Shown here: piece after piece, positions 41,752 through 52,033 of the stretch
Numbering within the stretch: position 1 is the stretch's first letter
Layout of the letters: every line of letters starts with the position of its first letter
Origin: Marinilabiliaceae bacterium
Lineage (GTDB): Bacteria; Bacteroidota; Bacteroidia; Bacteroidales; Marinilabiliaceae
DNA length: 55,727 nucleotides
Assembly (NCBI GenBank): GCA_016342595.1
Contig: JAEINY010000008.1
Coordinates: forward strand, 1-55,727
Direction of reading: 5' to 3'
Translations under genes and position numbers: made by a program
Notes under the pieces: generated by a model
Databases searched by the model: none
The model's input: the letters and a program-made list of their open reading frames with translations, nothing else
What the model was told of the DNA's origin: nothing

Positions 41752-44700
41752 TTATTCGATTACACGTTTCTGGTTGATGATTACTTTTTCCACTTCTTCG
41801 CGGGTTGGTTTCTGCCCGGTCCATAACCAACGCACTCCCACACGGATATCGTTTAAGAAAAGGATAGTTGTCGGGAAGATGGTGAGAATAAACCCGGTTC
41901 CGAAGAACACGCCGTAGGCTAATGCCACTGCCATCGGGATCAGGTATTGTGCCTGACGGCTCTGCTCCAGTATGATGGGGAATAAACCAATGGTTGTGGT
42001 TAAGGTGGTGAGCACGATGGGACGAAAACGTGCGATACCGGCTTGATAGGCTGCTTTTTCCACTTTTATACCTTCCGACAATAAGCTATTATACTTTTGC
42101 AGGAAGACCACTGCATCGTTCACGATCACTCCGGAGAGCGCCACCATTCCCCAAACGCTTAACATGGAAACGGGCAGGCCATGAATCCAGTGTCCCCAGG
42201 CGGCACCCATGTATCCTAAGGGAATCATCATTAATATGATTAATCCTTGTCCGGCCGATTTGAAATGGATCATGATTACTAACATAATCAGCAGGAAAGC
42301 GGGAATAAAGTATTTCATCATGGAATCCTGTGACTCCTTGGCTGATTTTTGTTGCCCCTGGAACACGTAACGGATATCCGGGTAGTGCGTTTTAATCTTG
42401 GGAATAATAGTGGCTTCGATGTATTGCAAGAGTGGAGGAACCGGGGCATAAGGATCGACCAGATCGGCTTCAATTTTTATCTCTCGTTGACCATTGAAGC
42501 GATGAATGGCTACTGGTCCTCGAACCAATTCGTAATCGGCTATTTCGTGGAGTGGATATTCGCCATTGGCTGTTTTGATTTTCATTTGTTCCAATTGGCC
42601 AATTTGTCGACGATCGGAGGACGGGTACCGTACCCATACCCGCATCTCATCTTTCCCAAGCTGCAGACGTTGCGCTTGTGTCCCGAAAAAACCATTACGT
42701 ACCTGGCTGAGGATGGTGAAGTAATCCAATCCCAGGAAGTAAGCTTCCGGTTTCAGTTTCAATCGTACTTCTTGTGCGCCCACCGCATTGTTATCTACAA
42801 TCTCCGTTAATTCGCTCATGTTTGACATCTCTTCGATCAACAGATCGCGTGCCGGTTCCAGCTCCTTCAGGTTTCGACTCAATAAACTGATGGCGATGGG
42901 GGATCCCCAACGGTTTCGTCCGGCTACCGACAGTTTATCTGCTCCGGGTACTTTGCCAATCTTTTTCCGTACCATCGAATTAATCTCGAATGAAGAAATG
43001 GGGCTGCCTTCCATATTTCGCAGGTTCACGGCAATGTGACCGGCATGACTCCCTGACTCCTGCCCATCGAATGCAGAGCCGACAATTAAATAGGTGTAAG
43101 CAATAAAGTCATTGGTGTCGTTGTAAGTCTGCATCAATTCTTCATTCACTTCCCAGATGGACTTCTCAAAACCTTGCAAGGTCTCGAAGGTTTGTTTTTC
43201 ACCTTCGCCTGGTGTAAAGGCCACGTTGACGTTAAAGCTATCAGGAGGAATATTGGGAAAGAAGGTAGAAGCAATTAAGCCGCCTTTAAATAAACCAGCC
43301 GTAACCAGGATAAAGAAGACCGGCATTACAATGGCGACGTACCGCCATTTCATGATAAAGGCTAAAATGCGTCCATAGAGTTTTTCCCTTAGAAAGAATA
43401 CCATATTCTCCAACCGGTTGCGTACGCGATTCCCAAAGTTGTCATGGGTATGATTCCGTTTTAATACATGTGGCGTGCCTACATGAGCGGGCAGTACAAA
43501 AAAGGCTTCAAATAAGCTAAAGAACAGACTTGCGGTTACCACAAAGGCCATTTCAAAAAGGAATTCCATGCGTCCTTCAATGAATAGCAGAGGCGAGAAA
43601 GCCAGTATGGTGGTGATCACTGAAGTCATAACGGCGGGTAACACTTCCATGGTTCCATCCACCGCTGCTTTCATCGGTGTTTTTCCTTTTTCGAAATGGG
43701 AAAAGATGTTTTCGGCAATCACAATACCATCATCCACCAAAATACCAACCACCAGGATCATTCCGAATAATGAAATCATATTAATGGTGATGCCATAGAA
43801 ATTGGCCAGGACAAACATGGCCAGGAAGGAAGCGGGGATACCCCAGGCTACCCATAATGATAAACGGAAACTTAAGAAAAGGGCCAGGATGATAATTACC
43901 AGAGCCAATCCCATCATTCCGTTTTTATACAAGAGGTTCAAACGGGAGTAGAGCATGCCCAGGAAGTCAAATGTGACATCGATCCGGGCATTGCTATGTG
44001 ATTCATTGAACTGCTCGGCATAGGCTTGCACAAAACCGGATATTTTCTCCAGATCTTCTGTCACTAACTTATCAACGGAAATACTAATGGCATCATGACC
44101 GTTTAGTAAAGCCATGCTGGGTACATCGGCGAATTGTTTTTTGACGGTTCCCAGATCCCGGATACGTATCAGACTACCGGTGTTTTTTGCACGTACTATA
44201 ATGTTTCCGATTTCATTGGGATCGACCGTCCGGTTGCGTGCCCGGACAATGATCATCTGTTCGTCACTTTTAATCTGTCCACCGGAGATGTCACGGTTGG
44301 TTTGTGAAATGGCCCGGCTGATATCCGATAATTTCAAGCCATATCGCAGCAGGTTATCCTCGGATACTTCTATGGATATTTCAGTACTTGGGAATCCACT
44401 GATATTGATTTGACTGATCATGCCGGAAGCCAGGAAATCATCCTCCACACGATAAGCTAATTGTTTTAAGGTCATCAGGTCGGCACTGCCGGAAAGACCC
44501 AATCGGATGGCTGGTGTGGTTGAACGCCGTTTAAAGACAATGGGGCGTTCTGCATCAATGGGTAGACTGGTAATACCATCTACCGCATTTTTAATCTCCT
44601 GGAGAGTTTCATCAATGTCATATTTCCCGGTTGTTTCAATGTTCACCCGGCAAAAATTCTCAGAGGAGGTGGAGTTGATCTCTTTAATACCAACAATACT

Positions 44701-44919
44701 TCGAATGGCCTCTTCGATACGTACCGTGATTCCTTCTTCCATCTCTTTTGGGGAAGCACCAGGGTAGGCTACGGATACAAAAATCATCCGCGATTTACTC
44801 TCCGGGAAAAACGATTTCTTCAAGGACATAAACCCGACAGCTCCTGCTACCAACAATACAACCACCATTAAATTGGCGTAGAAGGGATATTTGACAAAGG
44901 TTTCTACTAATTTGCGCAT
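41752..44919 (-). CDS. RND efflux pump, AcrB-type inner membrane subunit
   Basis: This 1055-residue transporter has 12 helices and two large periplasmic loops. The acidic pair in TM4 (D396-D397 in GILVDDGIVIAENI) is the proton relay of the family. The opening MRKLVETFVKYPFYANLMVV and the periplasmic motif VAYPGASPKEMEEGI are typical. The helix region GVIVNDAVVFL is its second repeat. It probably exports hydrophobic compounds with the adaptor and channel of the same operon. Confidence 0.93.
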   Translation of the reverse strand: MRKLVETFVKYPFYANLMVVVLLVAGAVGFMSLKKSFFPESKSRMIFVSVAYPGASPKEMEEGITVRIEEAIRSIVGIKEINSTSSENFCRVNIETTGKYDIDETLQEIKNAVDGITSLPIDAERPIVFKRRSTTPAIRLGLSGSADLMTLKQLAYRVEDDFLASGMISQINISGFPSTEISIEVSEDNLLRYGLKLSDISRAISQTNRDISGGQIKSDEQMIIVRARNRTVDPNEIGNIIVRAKNTGSLIRIRDLGTVKKQFADVPSMALLNGHDAISISVDKLVTEDLEKISGFVQAYAEQFNESHSNARIDVTFDFLGMLYSRLNLLYKNGMMGLALVIIILALFLSFRLSLWVAWGIPASFLAMFVLANFYGITINMISLFGMILVVGILVDDGIVIAENIFSHFEKGKTPMKAAVDGTMEVLPAVMTSVITTILAFSPLLFIEGRMEFLFEMAFVVTASLFFSLFEAFFVLPAHVGTPHVLKRNHTHDNFGNRVRNRLENMVFFLREKLYGRILAFIMKWRYVAIVMPVFFILVTAGLFKGGLIASTFFPNIPPDSFNVNVAFTPGEGEKQTFETLQGFEKSIWEVNEELMQTYNDTNDFIAYTYLIVGSAFDGQESGSHAGHIAVNLRNMEGSPISSFEINSMVRKKIGKVPGADKLSVAGRNRWGSPIAISLLSRNLKELEPARDLLIEEMSNMSELTEIVDNNAVGAQEVRLKLKPEAYFLGLDYFTILSQVRNGFFGTQAQRLQLGKDEMRVWVRYPSSDRRQIGQLEQMKIKTANGEYPLHEIADYELVRGPVAIHRFNGQREIKIEADLVDPYAPVPPLLQYIEATIIPKIKTHYPDIRYVFQGQQKSAKESQDSMMKYFIPAFLLIMLVIMIHFKSAGQGLIILMMIPLGYMGAAWGHWIHGLPVSMLSVWGMVALSGVIVNDAVVFLQKYNSLLSEGIKVEKAAYQAGIARFRPIVLTTLTTTIGLFPIILEQSRQAQYLIPMAVALAYGVFFGTGFILTIFPTTILFLNDIRVGVRWLWTGQKPTREEVEKVIINQKRVIE

Positions 44920-44931
44920 GTAATAGTGATT

Positions 44932-46053
44932 TTAGCGGATAATTTCAAAATTGGAATTATTGGTAATGTTGATCACGGGTTCAATAACCAGTTCTTCGCC
45001 TTCATTTAATCCCTTGAAGTACAGCGTTTCTTTATTGACTTTCACGATCTGTATAACGCGTTTATGGAGTTTATTGTCTTTAAATACGTATACTTCATTA
45101 CTATTGTAAACAGCATTGCGTGGCATTTCCATCACGTCTTGCATTGAACGACCGGTTATGGTTCCGGTTAAGAATTGGCCATCATAGAGATGGCTGTTAG
45201 CGTGTGCTGTAATGGATACATACACTTTTACCGATTGTGTGGCCGGATCAATGATGCGACCTACTCTGGAGATGGTACCTTTCCACTGATTGGTGCCTGA
45301 ATCATCAGAAACAAGTGCAGGCATGCCGGTAGCTAATAAATGAACATTTCTGGCTTCGACAGGTAATTCCAATTCGTACAAATCATTGCGTGTGTAGGTT
45401 CCCAGGCGTGTTCCGGGATTCAATACGCCTTCAACTTCAACCGAAACATCTTTTAAGGTGCCATCAAACGGTGCAATAATGGAGTGTTTTATTAGACGTG
45501 CTTCATCGCTTTTAATGGCATAGTAATCATTTAGGATATTGCGGGACGCCATGTAGATTTTTTCTTTGGATGATTCAGTAACCGGAAGTTCCGGTAAGTT
45601 ATTTTGAATGTTTATGGATTCAAAGAAAGCCATCCATCGCGGGTAAGTTTCTGGAAAATCAATTTTTAAATCAGGAAGTATATTCGCAACAGCTTGCAGA
45701 AACTTACTTTTCTTCGCTTTTAATTGATAGGTAAATTCATCATTCGCTACCCGAACCAATATTTCGCCTCTCCGGTAGGATTGGCCTTCCTTAAAGAGGT
45801 GATCGCCTTTTGATAGCCGACCACCGACTTCGGAGCTGATGATGACTTCGTTGAAAGCTTTGATTCGACCGCTGGATTCAATGAGTCCGGGCAGGTTTTG
45901 ATAATTCACAGGAACGGCTTTCACGAAACGTTTGACTTGCGGAGGCGTCATCTTTTTGGGATCCTTTTTTAAGCCCCCCAGGTATACGAACGAGGCGGCT
46001 CCGGCTAGTATTATCAGTAAAATAACAGCAATGATAGTAATCTTGCGCTGCAT
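44932..46053 (-). CDS. RND periplasmic adaptor (membrane fusion protein)
   Basis: This 373-residue adaptor has an N-terminal anchor helix (about 5-28), a lipoyl half (about 70-110), a short coiled coil, a second half, a beta-barrel (about 220-300) and a membrane-proximal domain. It ends 12 nt before the pump gene and is the first gene of the operon. The coiled coil is interrupted by a segment rich in Pro (about 130-160). Confidence 0.9.
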   Translation of the reverse strand: MQRKITIIAVILLIILAGAASFVYLGGLKKDPKKMTPPQVKRFVKAVPVNYQNLPGLIESSGRIKAFNEVIISSEVGGRLSKGDHLFKEGQSYRRGEILVRVANDEFTYQLKAKKSKFLQAVANILPDLKIDFPETYPRWMAFFESINIQNNLPELPVTESSKEKIYMASRNILNDYYAIKSDEARLIKHSIIAPFDGTLKDVSVEVEGVLNPGTRLGTYTRNDLYELELPVEARNVHLLATGMPALVSDDSGTNQWKGTISRVGRIIDPATQSVKVYVSITAHANSHLYDGQFLTGTITGRSMQDVMEMPRNAVYNSNEVYVFKDNKLHKRVIQIVKVNKETLYFKGLNEGEELVIEPVINITNNSNFEIIR

Positions 46054-46193
46054 AATAAAATCGGTTTAGAAAGTGAGTAATTATAGGTTAGTCGACAAAA
46101 ATAATCTTTTCCTGCATGGGAATAGATATTCATGTAAAATTTGTTTCTTTAACACCTTTGATTTCTATTTGTTCAATCAACTCAATCGATAGT

Positions 46194-47102
46194 ATGACAG
46201 TCTTGTTTCAGAATCACATAGGTGAACTGGCAGCTCTTATTACCGCTGTCTGTTGGACTTTTACTTCTTTGGCATTTGAATCAGCAGGTAAGAAGGTGGG
46301 ATCCATGTCTGTCAATCTGATTCGTTTAATCATGGCGATTTTTTTATTAGGTGGTTTGTCCTGGTTGCGTTTTGGGTATTTTTTTCCAGAAGGAGCGGAT
46401 ACGTATCAGTGGTTTTGGTTATCAATAAGTGGATTGATTGGATTTGTGATTGGAGATTTATTGTTGTTTCAAGCGTTTGTGGTGGTGGGGGCCCGCATAT
46501 CCATGTTAGTGATGTCGTTGGCACCTCCGCTGGCAGCTTTATTTGGATGGATTATTCTGGGTGAACAATTAACTCTGTTTCATACGATCGGGATGATTGT
46601 CACCATTGCCGGCATTGCTTTGGTAATCTTGGGCCGACCGATAAACGGCAGCCCTGTTAGCGTAAAATATCCTGTAAAAGGGATATTGTTGGCTTTTGGT
46701 GGTGCCGCTGGTCAAGGCTTAGGTTTGGTGTTGAGTAAATTGGGTATGGGTGATTATGATCCATTTTCTGCCACCATGATACGCGTCCTGGCAGGAGTTA
46801 TGGGATTTAGCGTTTTATTCATCTTCACCGGACACTGGCCCAAAGTCATCAAGGCAGTTACTCATGGTGCTGCCATGGCACGTATCTCCATTGGTGCTGT
46901 TTTCGGGCCCTTTCTGGGAGTTAGCTTTTCGCTATTGGCGATTAAATATACGACTACAGCTGTAGCTTCAACCATTATGGCTATAGTACCGGTATTAATC
47001 ATCCCACCGGCCATTCTTCTGTTTAAAGAAAAAGTGACAGTTAAAGAGGTTGTTGGTTCTCTGGTAGCTGTGGTTGGCGTGATTATTTTGTTTTTGGGGT
47101 AA
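46194..47102 (+). CDS. EamA/DMT-family transporter
   Basis: This 303-residue protein has ten helices in two EamA repeats (about 10-140 and 155-300), with typical PPLAALFGWIILGE and VPVLIIPPAILLFKEKVT ends. The frame stays open upstream to 46116, but the first 26 residues are poor in protein character, so the ATG at 46194 is preferred. DMT transporters export metabolites such as amino acids; the substrate is not visible. It converges with a second EamA gene. Confidence 0.88.
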   Translation: MTVLFQNHIGELAALITAVCWTFTSLAFESAGKKVGSMSVNLIRLIMAIFLLGGLSWLRFGYFFPEGADTYQWFWLSISGLIGFVIGDLLLFQAFVVVGARISMLVMSLAPPLAALFGWIILGEQLTLFHTIGMIVTIAGIALVILGRPINGSPVSVKYPVKGILLAFGGAAGQGLGLVLSKLGMGDYDPFSATMIRVLAGVMGFSVLFIFTGHWPKVIKAVTHGAAMARISIGAVFGPFLGVSFSLLAIKYTTTAVASTIMAIVPVLIIPPAILLFKEKVTVKEVVGSLVAVVGVIILFLG

Positions 47103-47147
47103 AATTCATCTGAAATAGATAGAAATATTAAAGACTTAATCGAAATA

Positions 47148-48047
47148 TCAATAGGAGCCTGCTACTAATAAAGCAATCCCGAATAAAATACCAGCCAGAT
47201 AAATGGCTTTATGTTTGATGTTGTTTTCACGGAAAAGAAACGCTCCCAAACCAAAGGCAATCAAAACACTTCCTCTTCTTAATGCGGAGATAATTGAGAT
47301 TAATGAATCCGGATTGTTTAACGCATAGAAGTAAGCAAAGTCTGCAATGACCAGGAATAATCCCACTAAAGGGATGCTCCATCGAAATGTAAAAGGAGTT
47401 AGTTTCTTGCGTTTGGGCCACCATAAAATACCTACTACAGGAATCATAATGATGGCTTGGTAAATAGAAAACCAACTTTGTACGGCCATTCGATCAATGT
47501 TGCGGATGAGGTATTTATCAAATAATCCACTGGCAGTGCCTGCTAAGGTCCCTAATATGGCAAACCATAACCATTTATTGGTTTTGAATGAAAGACCTTC
47601 TAACTTCCCGGTAGTTGAGAACAGGAAGAAAAATAGAAGAGTTACGATAATTCCCAGCCATTGTAAAGAGGATAGCTGTTCATTGAATAGGATGATGGCA
47701 CCGACTAAGGTCCACAATGGACCGGTAGCACGGATGGGAGCTACAATGGTAATGGGGAGATGTTTTAAAGCAAAAAAGGAGAAGATCCAGGAAGTAAGGA
47801 CAATAATCGCTTTGCCGCTTATTAATAAATGCGAGTAGGTATTTATAGAAGGAATATGAACCAAATGTCCCTGTGTAATAATGTCAAAACGAGACAATAT
47901 TAGGATTGGGATAAAAAATAGTGCGGATGTTAAAGTGCTAAATAGCAAAACAGGTAGTACAGCATTGTTGTTTACTGAGTACTTTTTAAATATGTCGTAG
48001 AAACCTAAAAACAGTGCTGATACCAGCGCATAGAAAAACCACATCAT
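47148..48047 (-). CDS. EamA/DMT-family transporter
   Basis: This 299-residue transporter has ten helices in two EamA repeats and carries VAPIRATGPLWTLVGAIILFNE near the end of the first. It is only distantly similar to the convergent EamA protein, so a recent duplication is unlikely. Substrate unknown. Its start lies about 120 bp from the divergent amidohydrolase gene. Confidence 0.88.
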   Translation of the reverse strand: MMWFFYALVSALFLGFYDIFKKYSVNNNAVLPVLLFSTLTSALFFIPILILSRFDIITQGHLVHIPSINTYSHLLISGKAIIVLTSWIFSFFALKHLPITIVAPIRATGPLWTLVGAIILFNEQLSSLQWLGIIVTLLFFFLFSTTGKLEGLSFKTNKWLWFAILGTLAGTASGLFDKYLIRNIDRMAVQSWFSIYQAIIMIPVVGILWWPKRKKLTPFTFRWSIPLVGLFLVIADFAYFYALNNPDSLISIISALRRGSVLIAFGLGAFLFRENNIKHKAIYLAGILFGIALLVAGSY

Positions 48048-48167
48048 TTGCGAAAAATTTGGGCAAAGCTAATAAAATCATTAAGAGTGCGATAATAAAA
48101 GGTTTCTTGAAGTCCTTTCTTGCAATCCATTAGGCTTTTAACTAAATTGAAAACAAAATAGGGATAG

Positions 48168-49499
48168 ATGGATTATGTACTCCTCAAAAATGGGTTGGTT
48201 GTAGGCGAACAATGCATTGAGAAAAGTGATATTTTAATTGGTAATAATAGGATTATTGCCGTTGAGAAAGATCTTTCACGACCTGAACCTGAGACGCCTA
48301 TTATTGATGCGGGCGGTAAATATGTTTTTTCCGGGGCTGTTGATACGAATGTTGCTTTTACGGCTATTGGTGAGCAGGCGATTGATAAACAACGCAAGCT
48401 TAATCAGGCTGAAGTTATGAGTGGAACTACTGCTATGTTAGAGACCCTGGAGCCTTCTTACTCTACCTTTGCACAAGATGAGCTTACTCATCGTAAAAAT
48501 GAAAAACTCAATTTAATACCGGATTTTGGTTATCATTTATCATTTCATGGATGGAAGGAATTTGATGCCAGAGAAATTGATTATTGCTATTCTCATGAAG
48601 GGATCACTTCATTTTTTATAAAATGGCCTTTCCAGCAGGAATTTGAGAAAGATAGTTTTAATCAAATGCTGGATATGATCAAGAAATTTGATTTGTTATT
48701 AGTTGTTGAAATGCAACGCCCAGTTGCCCCCGGTAGTGGTTACATGGGTATGAATCATATGTTTGAAGAAGCTATTGTTCAACATTTGCACCAACTGAGG
48801 AACATTCTGAATATTATTGCCAAAGCTGATTGTAAAACCCTATTTCTAAATATTTGTTTCGCTGAGGAGTTGGAATTAATTCAACAATTTTCTAACCATC
48901 AACGAATTTTTGCCGAGTTAATGTTGCCTTGTCATTTAGGTGATTCATCCCGGTTTGAAGTGGATGAGCATACCGTTTTTTCCGGTTTTCCACTTATCGG
49001 CAAGTTGAATTTGATTTCTGCCGATAATTTTTGGGAAATTCTTAAAAAGGAGCAGTTTATCATTTCTCGTCCTTCGTTTAATTTTGCCGGGGAAGGTGTG
49101 TTGAAAGATAGTCAGGTACATAACCGGCCGGATGAATTCTTTTTATTAAAGAATTTCTTGTCGATGGTGTATACTTCGGGTGTTATTACCGGTAAATTGT
49201 CATTTGCTGACTTTGTAGGTATCATTTCGACCCGACCGGCTCGATTAATGGGGCTTTATCCACAGAAAGGAGTGATACGACCAGGAGCCGATGCTGATTT
49301 GGTGATATGGGATCCGGACTTTGAACGTAATTTGTATTGTAATTTCCCGCAAATGATAAGCACTTCAGAAGAAAGCCTTAAATTGAAGGGCAGAGCAGAG
49401 TTTGTTTTTGTTAAAGGGCAAATGGCGTATAATGGGGAAAACTTTTTCATCGAAAATATCCGGGGTCGATTTCTATACCGTAGCCCTTGTCAGGATTAA
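48168..49499 (+). CDS. Amidohydrolase-fold protein (dihydroorotase/hydantoinase-like), probably inactive
   Basis: This 443-residue protein has the whole dihydroorotase/dihydropyrimidinase layout: N-terminal beta-sandwich strand, barrel, and C-terminal closing sequence RPGADADLVIWDP. The metal ligands are lost: the usual HxH after strand 1 is replaced by DTNVAF (59-64), the carboxylated Lys by F150 in GITSFF, and the later His and Asp sites are also missing (LFLNICF, IISRPSF). It is likely a non-catalytic relative, comparable to eukaryotic CRMPs. It precedes the Wzc-type gene by 106 bp but has a separate promoter behind it. Confidence 0.8.
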   Translation: MDYVLLKNGLVVGEQCIEKSDILIGNNRIIAVEKDLSRPEPETPIIDAGGKYVFSGAVDTNVAFTAIGEQAIDKQRKLNQAEVMSGTTAMLETLEPSYSTFAQDELTHRKNEKLNLIPDFGYHLSFHGWKEFDAREIDYCYSHEGITSFFIKWPFQQEFEKDSFNQMLDMIKKFDLLLVVEMQRPVAPGSGYMGMNHMFEEAIVQHLHQLRNILNIIAKADCKTLFLNICFAEELELIQQFSNHQRIFAELMLPCHLGDSSRFEVDEHTVFSGFPLIGKLNLISADNFWEILKKEQFIISRPSFNFAGEGVLKDSQVHNRPDEFFLLKNFLSMVYTSGVITGKLSFADFVGIISTRPARLMGLYPQKGVIRPGADADLVIWDPDFERNLYCNFPQMISTSEESLKLKGRAEFVFVKGQMAYNGENFFIENIRGRFLYRSPCQD

Positions 49500-49578
49500 T
49501 TAATCTATGGTTCTTTTATGTTGTTGTTTCGTATCGCCTTCAGAAATGAAATAAAGTCAATAGAAAGGTAAAATTGTC

Positions 49579-49586
49579 TATCTTTG
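49579..49586 (+). promoter_or_regulatory. Candidate -7 box of the Wzc-like gene
   Basis: TATCTTTG matches TAnnTTTG exactly and lies 19 nt before the ATG. A -33 TTTG at the normal distance is not obvious. Confidence 0.5.
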
Positions 49587-49605
49587 GCGGCGAAACTCTT
49601 ATTCT

Positions 49606-52002
49606 ATGACGGAATCGAATCAACATAAATCCATTAGAAATATTGAACATGCATCTGCAAAAACGGGTACAGATGGATTATTTGACCTGAATCGAATCAT
49701 TCACTTACTTCAGAGGAATTGGTATCTTTTTCTAATTTCATTTCCACTGTGTTTTGGATCAGTTTATTTCTACCATCGATACACAATTCCTGTGTATAAG
49801 GCCTCTGCGACAATTTTGTTAAAAAGTGCGGATCAGACTTCGTTGCAACGTTCTGATTTGATAGAAGGATTTGGTTTGTCACCAGAGGTGAAAAGTATAG
49901 AAAATCAAACGTTTATTATTAGGTCCAAAAAACTGATAAAAAAGGCGATTGATCGATTAGATTTTGACGTGGCTTATTTTAAGCACGGACGGATTAAAGA
50001 TACGGAACTCTATCGTTCTTCACCTTTTCATGTTGAATTTGATTCATTACATCCCCAATTAATTAACGTACCTTTTTATATTACATGTGTTCAACCAGGG
50101 ATTTTTCGAATAGAATGCATAAGTGAAGGAGGTGCTTTGCACCATTTTGTGGATCAAAAAAATGTGGGGTACTTAAGGGGGATCAATTTATCTCAGGAAG
50201 TAAAACCCAATGAATTGATTCAAGGTGATGGATATTCTTTTCGTATTAAATCGGATCGGTTAAATAGTTCTTCCGCAGGTGAAAAGTTTTATTTTATTTT
50301 TAAGTCGCATAGTCAACTTACTGGTGAATTTCGGGGAAAACTTGGTGTAAACTCATACAGTGAAGGATCCTCCATATTATTTATATCGGCAGTAGGTACT
50401 AGTGCCGTGAAGATAAAAACGTTTTTGGATGTCTTGTGTGAAGTTATTCTCGAGTATAATCTCGACCGTAAAAATGATATGGCAACGCGTTCGCTTGATT
50501 TTATTCAATCTCAATTGGTAACGGTTTCTGATACCTTAGAAAAAGTCCAGAATCAACTATTGGCTTATCGGAAAGCTAATCGTTTTATGGGACCAACTGA
50601 TTTTTCCGAAAAGTTAGCATCCCAATATTTTGAAGGAGAAAAGGACCTCAAATTGTTAGAAATTCAGGAGGAATATTATAAGTTTCTAAAGTCAAACATG
50701 AACTCGGCTGTAGACCTTGAACAATACATGCTACCTGCAGTCGATGATGAAAGTGCGGGTTTAATTAATCAATTGGTGATGCAGTTAATTGCATTAAATG
50801 AGGAACAGGAGATCGTTGATAAAGACGCTGAATCAAAGAATCCCTATGTAGGAACCCTGGAACGCAAAATTGATGTTACTTCAGATAATCTGGGTAGGGC
50901 TATTAATCAGGTTTTGAAAAGTATAGAGTTAGAAAAGAAAGAAGTGCAGTCTGCATTGGAAGGCTTATTGCAGGATATGGATAAACTACCCGATCTGGAA
51001 AAACACTATCTTAAGATAGATCGAACATACAAACTCAATGATGCCATTTATACTTTTTTATTACAAAAGTACTCCGAGACTCAAATAGCAAAGGCTAGTA
51101 ATGTACCGGATAATGAAATAATAGACAATGCCTCCATTTCAGCAATTGTTTCGCCAAACAAGAAGAGTAATTATAGCAGAGCTTTGTTATTAGCATTATT
51201 AATTCCTGCCGGGTTGATTGTCTTGAGGGAATTCTTGAATCGGAAAGTGAGGGGAAGGGATGATTTGGATTACTTAATTCCAGATGTACCATTGATGGGA
51301 TTAGTTGTTCATAACAAAAGTAATGAAAGGGATGTGATTCATTCTCATCCACATACAGTGATTAGTGAGTCGTTTCGGTCTATTCGTACGAAGTTGCGTT
51401 TTATGGCAGGGGGAAGTAATAATAAAGTTATAACTCTTACCAGTACCAATACCGGGGAAGGTAAGACGTTTTGTGCCCAAAATCTGGCCGCTGTTTTTAG
51501 TATTTCAGGAAAAAAGACCGTCCTTTTGGGATTTGATATGCGAAAACCACGACTTTCGGATATCTATGATTTAAATCATAATGCAGGTTTGTCGAATTAC
51601 CTGGTTGGGCAGGTTCAAATAGAGGATATTATCTACTCGGGAGGTTATGATGATTTATATGTTATACCGGCTGGTGCAATACCTCCTAATCCAAGTGAAT
51701 TGATAACAGGTGATCGTACCGCCGAATTGTTCAAATATTTACGTGCAAACTTTGATGTTGTAGTAGTTGATTCACCACCCATTGGTTTGGTAGCAGATGC
51801 ACGCTTGTTAATGCAATATGCAGATACTCATTTGTTTGTTGTTCGTTCGCATTATACATTAAAAGACCATATGGTGCATACGATTCAAAATTTAAGGACT
51901 GAAGGCGTACAATCTTTAGGGGTGGTCTTGAATGATATTTCTATCAAAGATAAAGGGTATGGCTACTATTCTTCTGAGTACTATGGCGGGAATTCGAATT
52001 AG
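49606..52002 (+). CDS. Wzc-type polysaccharide co-polymerase/tyrosine autokinase
   Basis: This 798-residue protein has a Wzz domain (about 25-110) with a first transmembrane helix, a periplasmic coiled-coil part (about 285-500), a second helix (about 523-540), and a C-terminal BY-kinase domain. Walker A is TGEGKT (616-621), Walker A' has D644 (DMRKP), and Walker B ends at D722. The C-terminal tail has clustered tyrosines (GYGYYSSEYYGG), the autophosphorylation sites. It controls exopolysaccharide chain export. No Wza, flippase or polymerase gene is within the window. Confidence 0.92.
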   Translation: MTESNQHKSIRNIEHASAKTGTDGLFDLNRIIHLLQRNWYLFLISFPLCFGSVYFYHRYTIPVYKASATILLKSADQTSLQRSDLIEGFGLSPEVKSIENQTFIIRSKKLIKKAIDRLDFDVAYFKHGRIKDTELYRSSPFHVEFDSLHPQLINVPFYITCVQPGIFRIECISEGGALHHFVDQKNVGYLRGINLSQEVKPNELIQGDGYSFRIKSDRLNSSSAGEKFYFIFKSHSQLTGEFRGKLGVNSYSEGSSILFISAVGTSAVKIKTFLDVLCEVILEYNLDRKNDMATRSLDFIQSQLVTVSDTLEKVQNQLLAYRKANRFMGPTDFSEKLASQYFEGEKDLKLLEIQEEYYKFLKSNMNSAVDLEQYMLPAVDDESAGLINQLVMQLIALNEEQEIVDKDAESKNPYVGTLERKIDVTSDNLGRAINQVLKSIELEKKEVQSALEGLLQDMDKLPDLEKHYLKIDRTYKLNDAIYTFLLQKYSETQIAKASNVPDNEIIDNASISAIVSPNKKSNYSRALLLALLIPAGLIVLREFLNRKVRGRDDLDYLIPDVPLMGLVVHNKSNERDVIHSHPHTVISESFRSIRTKLRFMAGGSNNKVITLTSTNTGEGKTFCAQNLAAVFSISGKKTVLLGFDMRKPRLSDIYDLNHNAGLSNYLVGQVQIEDIIYSGGYDDLYVIPAGAIPPNPSELITGDRTAELFKYLRANFDVVVVDSPPIGLVADARLLMQYADTHLFVVRSHYTLKDHMVHTIQNLRTEGVQSLGVVLNDISIKDKGYGYYSSEYYGGNSN

Positions 52003-52033
52003 AGCAAATCATGAACTGAACGCTTGAACAACA

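Noticed and set aside
42349..42810. 153-codon plus-strand ORF inside the RND pump gene
   Set aside because: Antisense shadow of a strongly conserved gene.
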